Source of the DNA: Spirogloea muscicola
Lineage: Eukaryota; Streptophyta; Zygnematophyceae; Spirogloeales; Spirogloeaceae
DNA: 56,872 nt
Assembly: GCA_009602725.1 (NCBI GenBank)
Contig: WELB01000173.1
Span: 93,890-150,761 of the forward strand
Direction of reading: 5' to 3'
Part shown: piece after piece, positions 11,140 through 20,373 of the stretch
How the letters are laid out: each line of letters opens with the position of its first letter
Position numbering within the stretch: the first letter of the stretch is position 1
Position numbers and translations under genes: made by a program
The notes under the pieces: model-generated
Told to the model about the DNA's origin: nothing
What the model saw: only the letters and a program-made list of their open reading frames with translations
The model's database searches: none

Positions 11140-11740
11140 TCAAACGCATGCCGGCAGCATCTTTGTCGTTTTTGCGACGTTTCAGCCTGTTTGCAGCGAG
11201 CTCAGGCCCCTCCGAACGTTGTTCATTCTTTCCTCTGGGCTGGCCTCTCCCAGCTGTGCTGCTCTCGCTGCTGTCTCTGGGTTTCGTCTGGGGATTGTTT
11301 TCCGCTAGCTAGTCTGTCAGTTTGAGGCTCCTCACTCATTGCTATTGAGTGAATAATCCTACCCCTGTTTTGAGAATTGCGCTTCTGGCCCCCTCGTAGT
11401 TTGGCCCCTTCGACCCTTGTCCATTCTTTCGGGCTGGCTTCTCACAGCCCTTGCCCCCATTTGGAGAGAGCCATCTAGCCACCGCCCTCCCCTGGAAGCG
11501 CCTTCGTCAGGCTCATGCTTTGCACCACAAAGCTGGTCATAGCTTCAGCTGGTAGTAGAAGGGCTTGTCATTTGCTGTCCGGTATTCGGGCATACCAGTT
11601 AGCGACCTCGACGTGCTCATTCGTGGCTACTGAGCGGGTCAGCTTGGCAACAGGTGTACACTTGCCGATGTGCGTGCCCTTGTACTTGGTCACTCTGGCC
11701 CTCCATCACTCGATACAAGCTCCATTCCCTTTGGGATTCA
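11140..11740 (+). mobile_element. Plus-strand family B and mixed 3' fragments
   Basis: Decayed family B sequence (FLRRFSLFAASSGPSER; the expected helical tail is frameshifted) runs into a hairpin tail at 11238-11256. Then come SLRLLTHCY-stop near 11320-11348, a second hairpin GGGCTGGCTTCTCACAGCCC at 11430-11450, and another family B end with DLDVLIRGY-stop at 11605-11633, followed by the GGCCACTCTGGCC tail. Frames are interrupted, so nothing here is expected to be translated. Confidence 0.6.
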
Positions 11741-12239
11741 GCGAGCTGCTTCTCAAGCATGAGTCTCAGCTCGCTGCAGAAAAGCCTCCAAGGAGAAATT
11801 TCGTGTATTTGAAACAATCGAAGGCCAATGTGGCCAAGTACAACGGCAAAGCACATCAAATGACGTAGCAGCTAGAATGTAGCAGCTACTGGAGCTGCTA
11901 AGAAAAGAGAGTGCGCGGCCATAGAGGAAAAGAACGAGGGGTGAGCTCCATGCATCCGTGCTGCGCATTCTGCAGCTGGCCCCGCCTGCGCCGCCGCCTG
12001 GCCGCGCCAGCCGCGCCCTGCCGACGGTGGCGGCTCTCTGCCGAGGCGCAGGGCCACGGTCGCGGCCGATCACCCGGCTCGCAGCCTGCCTGCAAGCAGC
12101 AGCAGGCCAGGCGTGGCGCGTCGCTAGCCCTGCCACCGGCTGGTGCGCCGCGCCGCTTCCACACCTCGCCGAGACGTCGGGGGCCTTCCGGCAGGCTCAT
12201 CGGTCGTTTGTCCCGCGGGAGCGGCGTCTGCAGGCGCCC

Positions 12240-14411
12240 ATGGCTGCTGGGGGCTTGGGGAACCGCTTCGGGGCGCTCAGCCTGGACGATGATGACGGAG
12301 ACCGTGCGCCGCACCCACCGGCGACGGCGTCGGCGGCATACCCCGACAGCGGGACCGTCACGACAGGTGCCCAGTCCGGCCCCAGTCACCTGCCGCGCCA
12401 CCTCTGGAGGCCAAAAGCTATGAAACGGTCGAGCTCGCCAGGCTGCTGTCATCTCCAAGCTGTTGCGAGTGAATGCTGGCTCGCTCTTCTGTGGCACTGC
12501 TAAGACGCCGCCTCCGCCTCCGCCTTCAGAGGTCGGCCTCAATGGAGGACGGCGGGAGCTGCCTGCTGCTGGACCTGGGCAACCGGGAGCAGCGGATGAG
12601 GACGCGGCCAGCTCTCCTGTGCAACACAGCATGCCGCTTGTCTGGGTGGATCTTGAAATGACAGGTGAGGGGCCACTCACTTCCTCAGAGCAGACCTAGT
12701 GTCAAGCCCCACCTACTTTCTGCACAGGTGTCCACTATCTGATCCCTGAGTTGATTTGATTGAATGAGGCTGGACAATGGATTTTCCTTGAGTTAGTCTC
12801 TGCCATGCATCAGCAGCAATACCAATGCCATCCTCTGGTTGCGGTCTGGTAAATATGTCATAGGCTGTGCGCATACTTAAAAATGTTCTGTCATGGATTA
12901 TTGCCAGGCCTTGACATTGAGAAGCACAGGATTCTGGAGATTGCGTGCATCATCACCGATGGCAGATTGAAGCACCAGATTGCGGTACAGCCTGATCCAA
13001 TAAACCCTTGTCCTATAAACGTTTGCTTGTAAAGTTGCTGCCGCTGGAGCAGAGGATGCCAATGACGGCCCGGTATGTTGCCGGCTGGTGGGCAAGGGCA
13101 GGGACCTGACCTGGTAATCAATGAAACAGAAGAGGTGCTTGCTGGGATGAATGAGTGGTGTCAAGAGCACCACTTAAAGAGTGGTAAGCAGACAGCCCTT
13201 GCTTCCTGGACAAGTGGGTTACACACTTTGTAGCCTTTAGCCGACATGCAATGGCTCCGGCACCAAGATGGTTCCCTGAGGCTATTTATGTCACACTCTT
13301 TGGCTGCACACCTTGATCAGCATGTGTAGATTAGTCAATAAACTTAACACGTTTTTGTAACACAGGTCTTCTCTTCAACCCATTAGCGACCCACAACATT
13401 CACCACTCACATTCTGTCTTCTGGCCCCTCCGTGCGACTCAAGTACATAAGAGCTTCATCTGATGTAGCTAGAAATTTATCATCCCTTCATAATTTAACT
13501 ACTCAATAGGCTCTGTTCTGTGTCCATCAAATACAGGACTGGTAGAGAGGGTGCGTTCCAGCAATATCTCTCTTCTAGACGCCGAGCAACAGGTTGGTCG
13601 CAGCCAGGCCTTCACTTTGGTAGCATGATGCATGCATTGCCAGGACTCATAGACATACTTCATGGGGAGTCGGTTGCACAGTTTTCGCTATGACAATCTA
13701 GAAACCTGGGAACACTTGAACATGCAAAAGCTGACGGGGTATATTTGTCTTCATGGCAGGTTCTTGCTTTTGTGCAGAGGCACACGCAGGTCAAGCAAGC
13801 TATGCTCGCTGGTAACTCGGTGTATGTCGACTTCCTCTTCATGAAGGTTCTCTTCAGACTTTGCTTCATTGAGTTGTGGGAAAGATAGCAAGTATAGGTT
13901 CTCTCACATTCTGTAAGTCATTTTCACTCATTGAATATGCATCATATGCTTGCATCTATCTTGCCGAAAACATGATGTCTTGTCGTTACACAACAGCAAC
14001 TGTGTTGTGTAACGACTGTGCAGAAGTATATGCCACTTCTAGCAGAGCACTTCAGTCACATAATTGTGGATGTTAGCACGATAGCTGCTCTTTGCGCCCG
14101 GTGGTATCCCCAAGGTAGGTGGACTATTGGACTTGATGCTCATGTCTCCCTCGAAGAGTAGCTCGATGGTGTTGGTGTGCATGCCAAGTTTTGCTACTCA
14201 CAAGGCACAGTGGCAATAATATCACAATATGTGAGCTTGTGTCCCCTCTCATGCCCCAGATTACAGTCGTCAACCTCTCAAAGGAAAGACTCATAGGGCT
14301 CTCAAGGATATTGAAGAGAGCATTGAACAACTACGATGTTTTAGGAAAGCTATATTCAAACAAAATTATCAGCATCATAGTGATGCTGTCCACAACAGAG
14401 TATGTCAATGA
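12240..14411 (+). CDS. REXO2: Oligoribonuclease (REXO2/Orn family), multi-exon
   Basis: DEDDh 3'-5' exonuclease that degrades 2-5-nt RNAs, typically mitochondrial in eukaryotes. Exons that splice with matching phase are: up to 12664, 12908-12984, 13102-13183, 13537-13592, 13760-13846, 14024-14114 and 14260-14411. They give MPLVWVDLEMTG|LDIEKHRILEIA (first D and E), GPDLVINETEEVLAGMNEWC, GLVERVRSSNISLLDAEQQ, GNSVYVDFLFMKKYMPLLAE (second D), HIIVDVSTIAALCARWYPQD and KGKTHRALKDIEESIEQLR (the H and final D), then CFRKAIFK and a short tail. All DEDDh residues are present. The 5' end is uncertain: the ATG at 12240 opens an acidic leader (MAAGGLGNRFGALSLDDDD) that must be joined to the catalytic exon by a further splice. 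A longer upstream frame from 11958 is arginine-rich and could be an organelle presequence. Confidence 0.88.
13982..14016. repeat. Perfect 14-bp inverted repeat beside a 3' splice site
   Basis: The arms GTCGTTACACAACA (13982-13995) and TGTTGTGTAACGAC (14003-14016) are exact reverse complements around a 7-base loop. The structure sits in an oligoribonuclease intron. The acceptor CAG at 14021-14023 follows 4 bases after the right arm, so the polypyrimidine position is occupied by a hairpin. Confidence 0.85.
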
Positions 14412-15120
14412 GATTCGGAAGATTGGCCTTTGCCTCGCTTAAGGAATGGCCTTGAGGCATCTGCTACGCAAAGTTCAGATTCCTTGTGTAAATGTTGCAC
14501 AGTCTCCCTTTCAAGTGGACATCAATTACTGTCTATCTTGCAGATGAATCCTCTCACTCTGTGTGTTTTCCCGACCCTTCAGCACGAGAGAGCACTGCGC
14601 TTTCGCATCTGGCTGCATAATAAGCTTCTGCTTGAATACGAGCAAGTCTCCCAATGGGGCTTCGAGAGGACTGGCTGGCCTACATAGCTGGGAATCGTGT
14701 CTGATCGGTGGAGCAGCTAAGTCAATAGGCCAGCACCTTTGCTTGCTTGGGAAGAGATACATAGACAATTGCGATGCCGTTTGAATCCCCCATGGAAAAA
14801 GCAGGCAATGCTGTGGATCCTGATGCTACTGCGCTTTCAATCAGCTGAGCCAGATCTGATATGCTCGATATATGCCATCCGCTTCTGTGCTATGAATATG
14901 TCTTCAGCGACCCTGTCAGTGGCTGCAATGGCTCCGCTCCTAATCTTACTAGGACCGCCAATGTTAAACCGCTAGTGCAGCAACTCTTTGCCGCTCTGTT
15001 ACTCGGAGTGAAGGTGCTCACAGCGAGTAGGAATCGTACAGTAGACGCGAAACTCCAAGGCGATCATCCGACAATCTTGATCTGGCGTCAGATGCATGTT
15101 GAGCCGTCATTGAGCGTGAA
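14412..15120. other. Spacer after oligoribonuclease, nothing recognised
   Basis: This holds the 3' UTR of the oligoribonuclease gene and about 600 bp of unassigned sequence. Short frames exist (for instance around 14861-15130) but none resembles a known family, and splice borders are not evident. The right end meets family A retroelement sequence, so part of it may be decayed element. Confidence 0.4.
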
Positions 15121-15124
15121 AGTC

Positions 15125-15560
15125 AATTGACCCCCATGGTGCGCTGGGCGCTCGGTAGCTCGAGCTGCTCACCCGGCTCGCCCGCCACACCATCGCCCGT
15201 CGCTTCCATGGGGAGCCAGTAGACTTTCCTGCAGCCGGGTCGCTGGCGCAAGTGTATCGCATGCGCCTTGCCGTCTCGCTGCAGAGGTCTATGGCCCGCG
15301 CGCTGCACCTTCGTACCGGCAGAGCCCTCGCTGCTGCCTCTGGCTCTGGCCAGGGGACCCACTTCCAGGAGCATCTCTGATCTGCGGCTGCTTAGCAGGG
15401 GTTACTGGGTGATTCGTAGCTGCTGTGTGTCTTAGTGTGCTTGTTTTCCTTAGCGATTCCCCTGGCCCCCTTCTCGTACTCTGTTCATTCTTTTTTGGGC
15501 TGGCTTTTCCAGCCCCTGTTCTCAATTGGCGAGCACTTTCTTCTCTGATTAACGGCAACG
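15125..15560 (+). pseudogene. Family A retroelement C-terminus with hairpin tail
   Basis: The plus strand reads LELLTRLARHTIARR, FPAAGSLAQVYRMRLAVSLQ, RSMARALHLRTGRALAAASG and, after a stop, DLRLLSRGY near 15380-15408. The tail follows with the GGGCTGGCTTTTCCAGCCCC hairpin at about 15497-15517 and ends near GGCGAGCACTTTCTT (15528-15542). The nuclease-like part is missing. It is a clear example of one complete 3' unit: helical ORF end, signature, spacer, hairpin, terminal motif. Confidence 0.65.
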
Positions 15561-16465
15561 GCCGTTAGAGGCCAGTCCAAAACATGCAAGCTTATCCCGA
15601 AAAATTTTCCAGTAGAGTGCGATAGCTGTGATTAGAGGAAGTGGCTCTCTTAGAGGGGCAAAGGTGTTGAACATAGAAATATGGTGAATCAGTAGGTTGG
15701 TAGAATTACCCATTCCGCCCATTCTGCTAGGCCGATGATGTTGAATATTGGAATATGTTCAATCGGCGGGTCGAGTGACCATCCCGCCCGTCTCTCCCCT
15801 GGATAAGGGAGGCCTCGGGCACCGGTCGGAACACTCTGAACATCTGAGGTCCACGCGGTCACGCGCCCGTGCGCCCTAGCCCTGGCTGCCACCCACCTTG
15901 GATGAGGGCGGAGCCTGTGCCGTCTGACTATCTGTCTGAGATCTGAATCTGTTTGCCGCCATGAGCACATCTGCATCTGAGCCGCTGCGACGAGGTCGCT
16001 CTGCTGGGCCGCTGCCTCAACGAGGGCGATCTGCTGGACCCTGGAGGACGTCCAATGGAGGAACATGACTGGAGGAATCCAGACTCTGACAACGCTGTGT
16101 ACAACCCACAGGGACAGGTACAGGAGCAGGCACAAGAGCACAGCCCAGGAACATTTTCAAAAGGGCGGTGAACAGCCAGCCCGAAAGCTGTGATTTGCCA
16201 GCCCAGAAAAAGAATGAACTCATCCAAAGAAAGTGCTCGCCAATAGAAAATAGGGGCTGGAAAAGCCAGCCCAAAAAAAATCAACAAAGGACGAGAAGAG
16301 GGCCAGCGGAAGCGCTAAGAAAAAGAAGCACACAAAGAGACAAAGCAGCTATGGATCACGTCATAGAAAGTGCCCGCCCATAAAGAAGAGGGGCTAGCAA
16401 AGCCAACCCAAAAACATTGGACAATGTTCAAAGCTAATGAAAGAAGTGCCGAACAAAGACTACAC
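15561..16465 (-). mobile_element. Minus-strand retroelement tails and unassigned sequence
   Basis: Hairpin tails in minus orientation lie at 16253-16272 and about 16390-16410, each preceded on the plus strand by the terminal motif (AAAGTGCTCGCC). The part 15660-16150 contains no recognisable ORF end. It includes two near-repeats of a GGTGAATCAGTAGGT-like stretch (15680 and 15755) and GC-rich sequence whose frames match nothing known to me. Confidence 0.5.
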
Positions 16466-16469
16466 TACG

Positions 16470-17335
16470 AAGTGCAAGACGGTGCAGTGGCTTGCCCGGG
16501 AGGCCATCGAGCGGCGGCAGGGTTCGCCAGGCTTCAATGCTGCCGGCTCCCTCGCGCAGGTCTTTCGGATGAGGCTGGCGTCTCGCTGCAACGCTCTCTG
16601 GCTCATGCGGTCCACGCGTGCGCTGGCCGTGCTATGGCTGCTGCTTCCGGGTCTCGGCAGAGTGCCGCTTTTCCTGCCCCGAGTTACTCTGATCTGCTGT
16701 TGCTCACAAGTGGATACTGAGCATCCATCTGCATCTCCCTCTGCACCGTCTTGCACTTTGTGGTGTAGTCCTTTTTCGGCACTTCTTTCTTTGGCTTTGA
16801 ACATTGTCCATTCTTTTTGGGTTGGCTTTGCCAGCCCCTCTTCTCAATGGGCGGGCACTTTCTTTGTGCAGAGGAAGATGCAGATGGATGCTCAGTATCC
16901 AAGTGTGAGCAACAGCAGATCAGAGTAACTCGGAGCACGAAAAGCGGCACTCTGCCGAGACCCGGAAGCAGCAGCCATAGCACGGCCAGCGCGCGCGTGG
17001 ACCGCATGAGCCAAAGAGCGCTGTAGCGAGACCGCCAGCCTCATCCGGAAGACCTGCGCGAGGTGTTTGGCTCATGCGGTCCACGCGCGGGCTGGCCGTG
17101 CTATGGCTGCTGCTTCCGGGTCTCGGCAAAGTGCCGCTTCTCCTGCTCCGAGTTACTCTGATCTGCTGTTGCTCACACGTGGATACTGAGCAGCCATCTG
17201 CATCTCCCTCTGCACCATCTTGCACTTTGTAGTGTAGTCCTTTTTCAGCACCTCTTTCTTTGGCTTTGAACATTGTCCATTCTTTTTGGGTTGGCTTTGC
17301 CAGCCCCTCTTCTCAATGGGCGAGCACCTTCTGCG
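16470..17335. mobile_element. Three overlapping family A 3' ends in +/-/+ order
   Basis: Plus copy 1 (about 16484-16870) reads WLAREAIERRQGSPGFNAAG, then SLAQVFRMRLASR. It ends with SDLLLLTSGY-stop at 16718, a tail, the hairpin at 16817-16840 and GGGCGGGCACTTTCTT. An inverted partial copy (about 16871-17055) follows directly, giving DTEHPSASS-type frames on minus. Plus copy 2 (about 17070-17335) carries DLLLLTRGY-stop near 17190 and the hairpin at 17286-17309. All copies lack the nuclease-like part or more. Copy 2 is essentially identical to the reverse complement of 26746-27010. Confidence 0.65.
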
Positions 17336-17660
17336 CGAGGGAGCCGGCGGCATTGAAGCCTGGCGAAACCTGCCGCCGCTCGATGGCCTCCCGGGCAAGC
17401 CGCTGGAGGAGATCCAACCAGCCACTGCCGAAGGCCCCGTGTACGTCAATGGCCAGTGCCGCGAAGGCATCGCCTGGAGGGTGGTCAATGTACTTGCGCT
17501 CCTTACTCCGAGCCGCCAAAGCGACCGCGAGCCCGACGAGCGTCGCCGACTTCGCGGGGTTGGCCGGATCAACGCAATCTGCAGTCACCACATCAGCGAT
17601 GATACGCGGACCTCCTCCAGGCGGTATGGCAACGAGGTCCGCGCGGCGGGTGTGAAGAAG
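17336..17660 (-). pseudogene. Family A nuclease-like fragment (minus)
   Basis: Minus-strand frame with HTRRADLVAIPPGGGPRIIA, DVVTADCVDPANPAKSAT, AARSKERKYIDHPPGDAF, AALAIDVHGAFGSGWLDL, LQRLAREAIERRQ and FNAAGSLAQ, after which the sequence switches into the terminal motif of plus copy 2. The core nuclease-like residues (R-x-D, DVVT, K..KY) are kept, but the C-terminal signature is cut off, so a neighbouring insertion truncated it. Confidence 0.6.
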
Positions 17661-18130
17661 AAAGTGCTCGCCCATTGAGAATAGGGGCTGTGAAGCTGTC
17701 CGTCGGCGCCCCGCAGGATGGGCAAAAGGGGGGCAAGGGCAGCGAAGATACAGCCCAAAGGAGAGACGAGAAGAAGGCGCGCGGGGCGCATGAAATGAAA
17801 TGGAGGCCAATTCAAGCCGACACATTGATCAGGCAGAGTCTAGGGCAAACTAAACAGGGCTACATAATACGGAAACCTAAACAAGGTGTCTAAGGTGACA
17901 TCAGTACCCACGGGTGAGCACAAACAAATCCGACAAGCTAACTTGGGGAGCTGGAGCGCCGCCACGGAAGCCGGAGGCCTGACTTAAAGCGCGCCCTAAA
18001 GCGCGCCCGACGAGAGAGAAAGAGAGAAGGCGCGCGGGGCGCATGAATTGAAAGGGAGGCCAATTCAAGCCAATACATTGTTCAGGCAGAGTCGAGTGCA
18101 GACTAAACAATGCTACATAATACGGAGAGA
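17661..18130 (-). mobile_element. Two family C retroelement tails (minus)
   Basis: Both tails carry, on the plus strand, GCGCGCGGGGCGCATGAA followed by GGAGGCCAATTCAAGCC: one at about 17775-17835, the other at about 18025-18090. The first continues back to a C-terminal signature on minus, SLSDLFVLTRGY-stop, around 17901-17940. The second runs through CAGAGTCGAGTGCAGACTAA into TACGGAGA at 18127. A near-identical unit lies at 46564-46750. Confidence 0.65.
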
Positions 18131-18640
18131 GAAAGAAGTGAAGAGACCGTGTATTAAAGAAAGAAAGAAGACAGAAAGAAGTGGCTCTCCCAACGGGGGC
18201 AAGGGCTGAGAAGAAATTGCGCGCCCATAGAGAAGAAAGTAAGCGCGGCCAGATTGAATGGTGGCTGGGAAAGGCCAGCCCGAAGGCATGGACACGGTCT
18301 GAAGGAGCCGGTAAGAAGAGGGCTGGCGGAGGCCCTCTTCTAGCCCTAAAACCTTAATCTAGCCCGAAAAGAATGGACAAAGTTCGAAGGGCCAGACTAC
18401 GAGGAGGCCAAGTACACCATCGAGAGCGCGAGAGAGAAAGACGTCTCCAAGAGAGGGCGGTTGCTGGGAAAGGCCAGCCCAAGTAATCTAAAAAAAATGC
18501 TTCGCTCATAGAGAAGAGGGGCTGGCAAAGCAAAAAGAATGAACAAAACCAAAGAGCCAAAAAGGGTGCCGAAAAGGAAAGCTACATAGCTAGACACTAG
18601 ACGACGCAAAGGAAAGCTCAGTACCCACGGGTGAGAGAGA
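18131..18640 (-). mobile_element. Minus-strand hairpin tails
   Basis: Contains a GTGGCTCTCCCAACGGGGG tail end near 18181, hairpins at 18261-18281 and 18464-18480 of the GGCTGGGAAAGGCCAGCC type, and a further damaged hairpin at about 18523-18540. A minus-strand LTRGY-stop signature lies near 18618-18635. No long frame is present. Confidence 0.55.
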
Positions 18641-18649
18641 ACGGAGATA

Positions 18650-19060
18650 GAAGTGGCTCTCCCAATGCCAGCGGCAATCGACATCTTTGGCTGTCTGGGT
18701 CCTCGTTTCCACACTCTCCTTCAAAACATTGCCAATCATGGCTATACTCGACGTGCAGATGTGTTTCCGGCTGAGATGGGCTTGCCAGCTGCATATCTGT
18801 CGCTCTTGCGACGAGTTTCGGCCTGTTTGCAGCGTGCTCAGGCTAGTGCCTTGCGCCAGAAAGCTGGGCGAGCTCTAGTTGGTGGCAGAAGGGCTCCGTT
18901 TCTGGTATCTAGTATTCATGCATCGATTAGTGACCTTTGTGTTTTGACCCGTGATTATTGAGCTGGCCAATCTGCTGTAGGTTATGTAGATCTTTAGATG
19001 TGCTTGCCTTTGTACTTGGCCATTTGGCCTACATTTGTCGCTAATGCACGGAATTGTATC
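18650..19060 (+). pseudogene. Family B retroelement C-terminus with tail
   Basis: Open frame 18653-18961 with LPAAIDIFGCLGPRFHTLLQ in a neighbouring register, then NHGYTRRADVFPAEMGLPA, AYLSLLRRVSACLQRAQAS, ALRQKAGRALVGGRRAPF and SDLCVLTRDY-stop. The 3' tail with the GGCCATTTGGCC hairpin (19019-19030) follows. It is closely related to the copy at 9.64-9.97 kb over ORF and tail, which suggests comparatively recent spread. Confidence 0.65.
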
Positions 19061-19119
19061 TCCCAGGAGGGGCCTTATAAGTGCTATGTCAGAGCGGGTG
19101 TAGGCTGGACCACTCAGTA

Positions 19120-19660
19120 TCTACGAGTGAGGAGCCTCAAATCCGACAGTCTAGCTGCCAGAAACTATCGCCCTGACGAAAGCCAGAGGCTGCAGAGAGA
19201 GCACGGCTAGCAAGCAGATGCAAGGGCGTAGGCCATGGACCGCTGGAGGGAGATCGACAGACGCATGCGATAGACCTGGGCCCACGAGCCAGCGGCGTTG
19301 AAGTCAGCCGGCTCACCTCGCCTGCGGGACACAGCGCGCCACGCGAGCCTGGCTAGCAGGTCGAGCCAATGGGATCCGAGAGCCCCGTGGACATTTACGG
19401 CCAGGGGTACGAACTCGTCCACAGGAAAGAGAAACAGCGGGTGGTCTGCATACTTTGTTGCCTTGCAGCGAGCGGCGTTCGCCGCTGCACGGCCAGCCGT
19501 CGAAGCAGAAAGCCCCGGATCGATCCGCCACATCGGTGGTAAGTATATCGGCGATGATGCGCGGGCCGCCGCCCGGCGTGGCCGCCACGAGGTGGACACG
19601 GCGAGTGTGCAGTCCACCCGGCATTTGCCGGATGGGCATGATGATGGCATGATGGAAGGA
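19120..19660 (-). pseudogene. Family A nuclease-like C-terminus, frameshifted (minus)
   Basis: On the minus strand: PGGLHTRRVHLVAATPGGG, PRIIADILTTDVADRSG, a frameshift, then SASTAGRAAANAARCKATKY, DEFVPLAVNVHGALGSHWLD, LLARLAWRAVSRRRGEPAD, FNAAGSWAQVYRMRLSISLQ, RSMAYAL and, in a further frame, SDLRLLTRRY-stop at about 19125-19160. An insertion of about nine residues (LFLFPVDEF region) relative to the 8.9 kb copy and the frameshifts mark it as a dead copy. Confidence 0.65.
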
Positions 19661-20373
19661 GAGGAGCAAGCGAGAGAAAGAAGATGAACAGAAAGGAGGA
19701 GGAGGCGAACTCGTCCATAGACCGTGTATTGGAAACAGAGGTGGGCCAAACAGGGGTGGGTACAAAGGCAAGCACATCTAAAGATCTACATTACCTACAG
19801 AAGGTTGACATGCTCAATAGGAGGACTCTGGCTGTGATTGGCCAGCCCAGAGAGCGAATGAATCGAGGACGAAGGGGCCAGGAAAAGGGCTGAAGCACGC
19901 TGCCACTCGTGTGGTCACTGGCTTGCTCGGTGTCCCCTTTTGCGTGAGCCAGGTCTGAAGGCGCCGTGTGCTCGTGCTCGCAGGGGACCCCCGTGGCCGT
20001 AACCCGCGGGCAGACGGGGCCGGGGCGGCGGGGAGGGAGCCTTTGCACATCGGCGGCACCTGACAGGGGCGGCAGAGTTAGGCAGGATTGTGTCGCATCC
20101 CGGCACGTTGGCGCCTGCCGGGGCCTGGCCGCAGCAGACGGCGTGGCGGATCCGGGTGGGGCCCGCGGGCACGTGCCAGCGGCCCAATGCGCGGCGTTGG
20201 CGGAGGGTGCCCCTGGCGGGGGCGGGCGCAGGAGCCGACCGGGCCTCCGCTGCGCCCAGGGCGGCCGGGGCCCGGCCGTAAAGGCGCCCCCCCCCGTGCT
20301 CGCCTGTGGACTTCGGCCACTCGAGCCCCTCCATCAGTCGATTGCCCGTCCTGCAAGGGCGCCGCGGCGGGCC

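Noticed and set aside
7200-12000. Hairpins as bacterial-type terminators, riboswitches or retron RNAs
   Set aside because: The genes are intron-containing and eukaryotic. The hairpins follow retroelement ORF ends in both orientations and are not placed after host genes.
15660-16150. Possible gene between retroelement blocks
   Set aside because: The frames (for example minus-strand CLLLYLSLWVVHSVVRVW) have no start, splice or family support, and the flanks are element debris.
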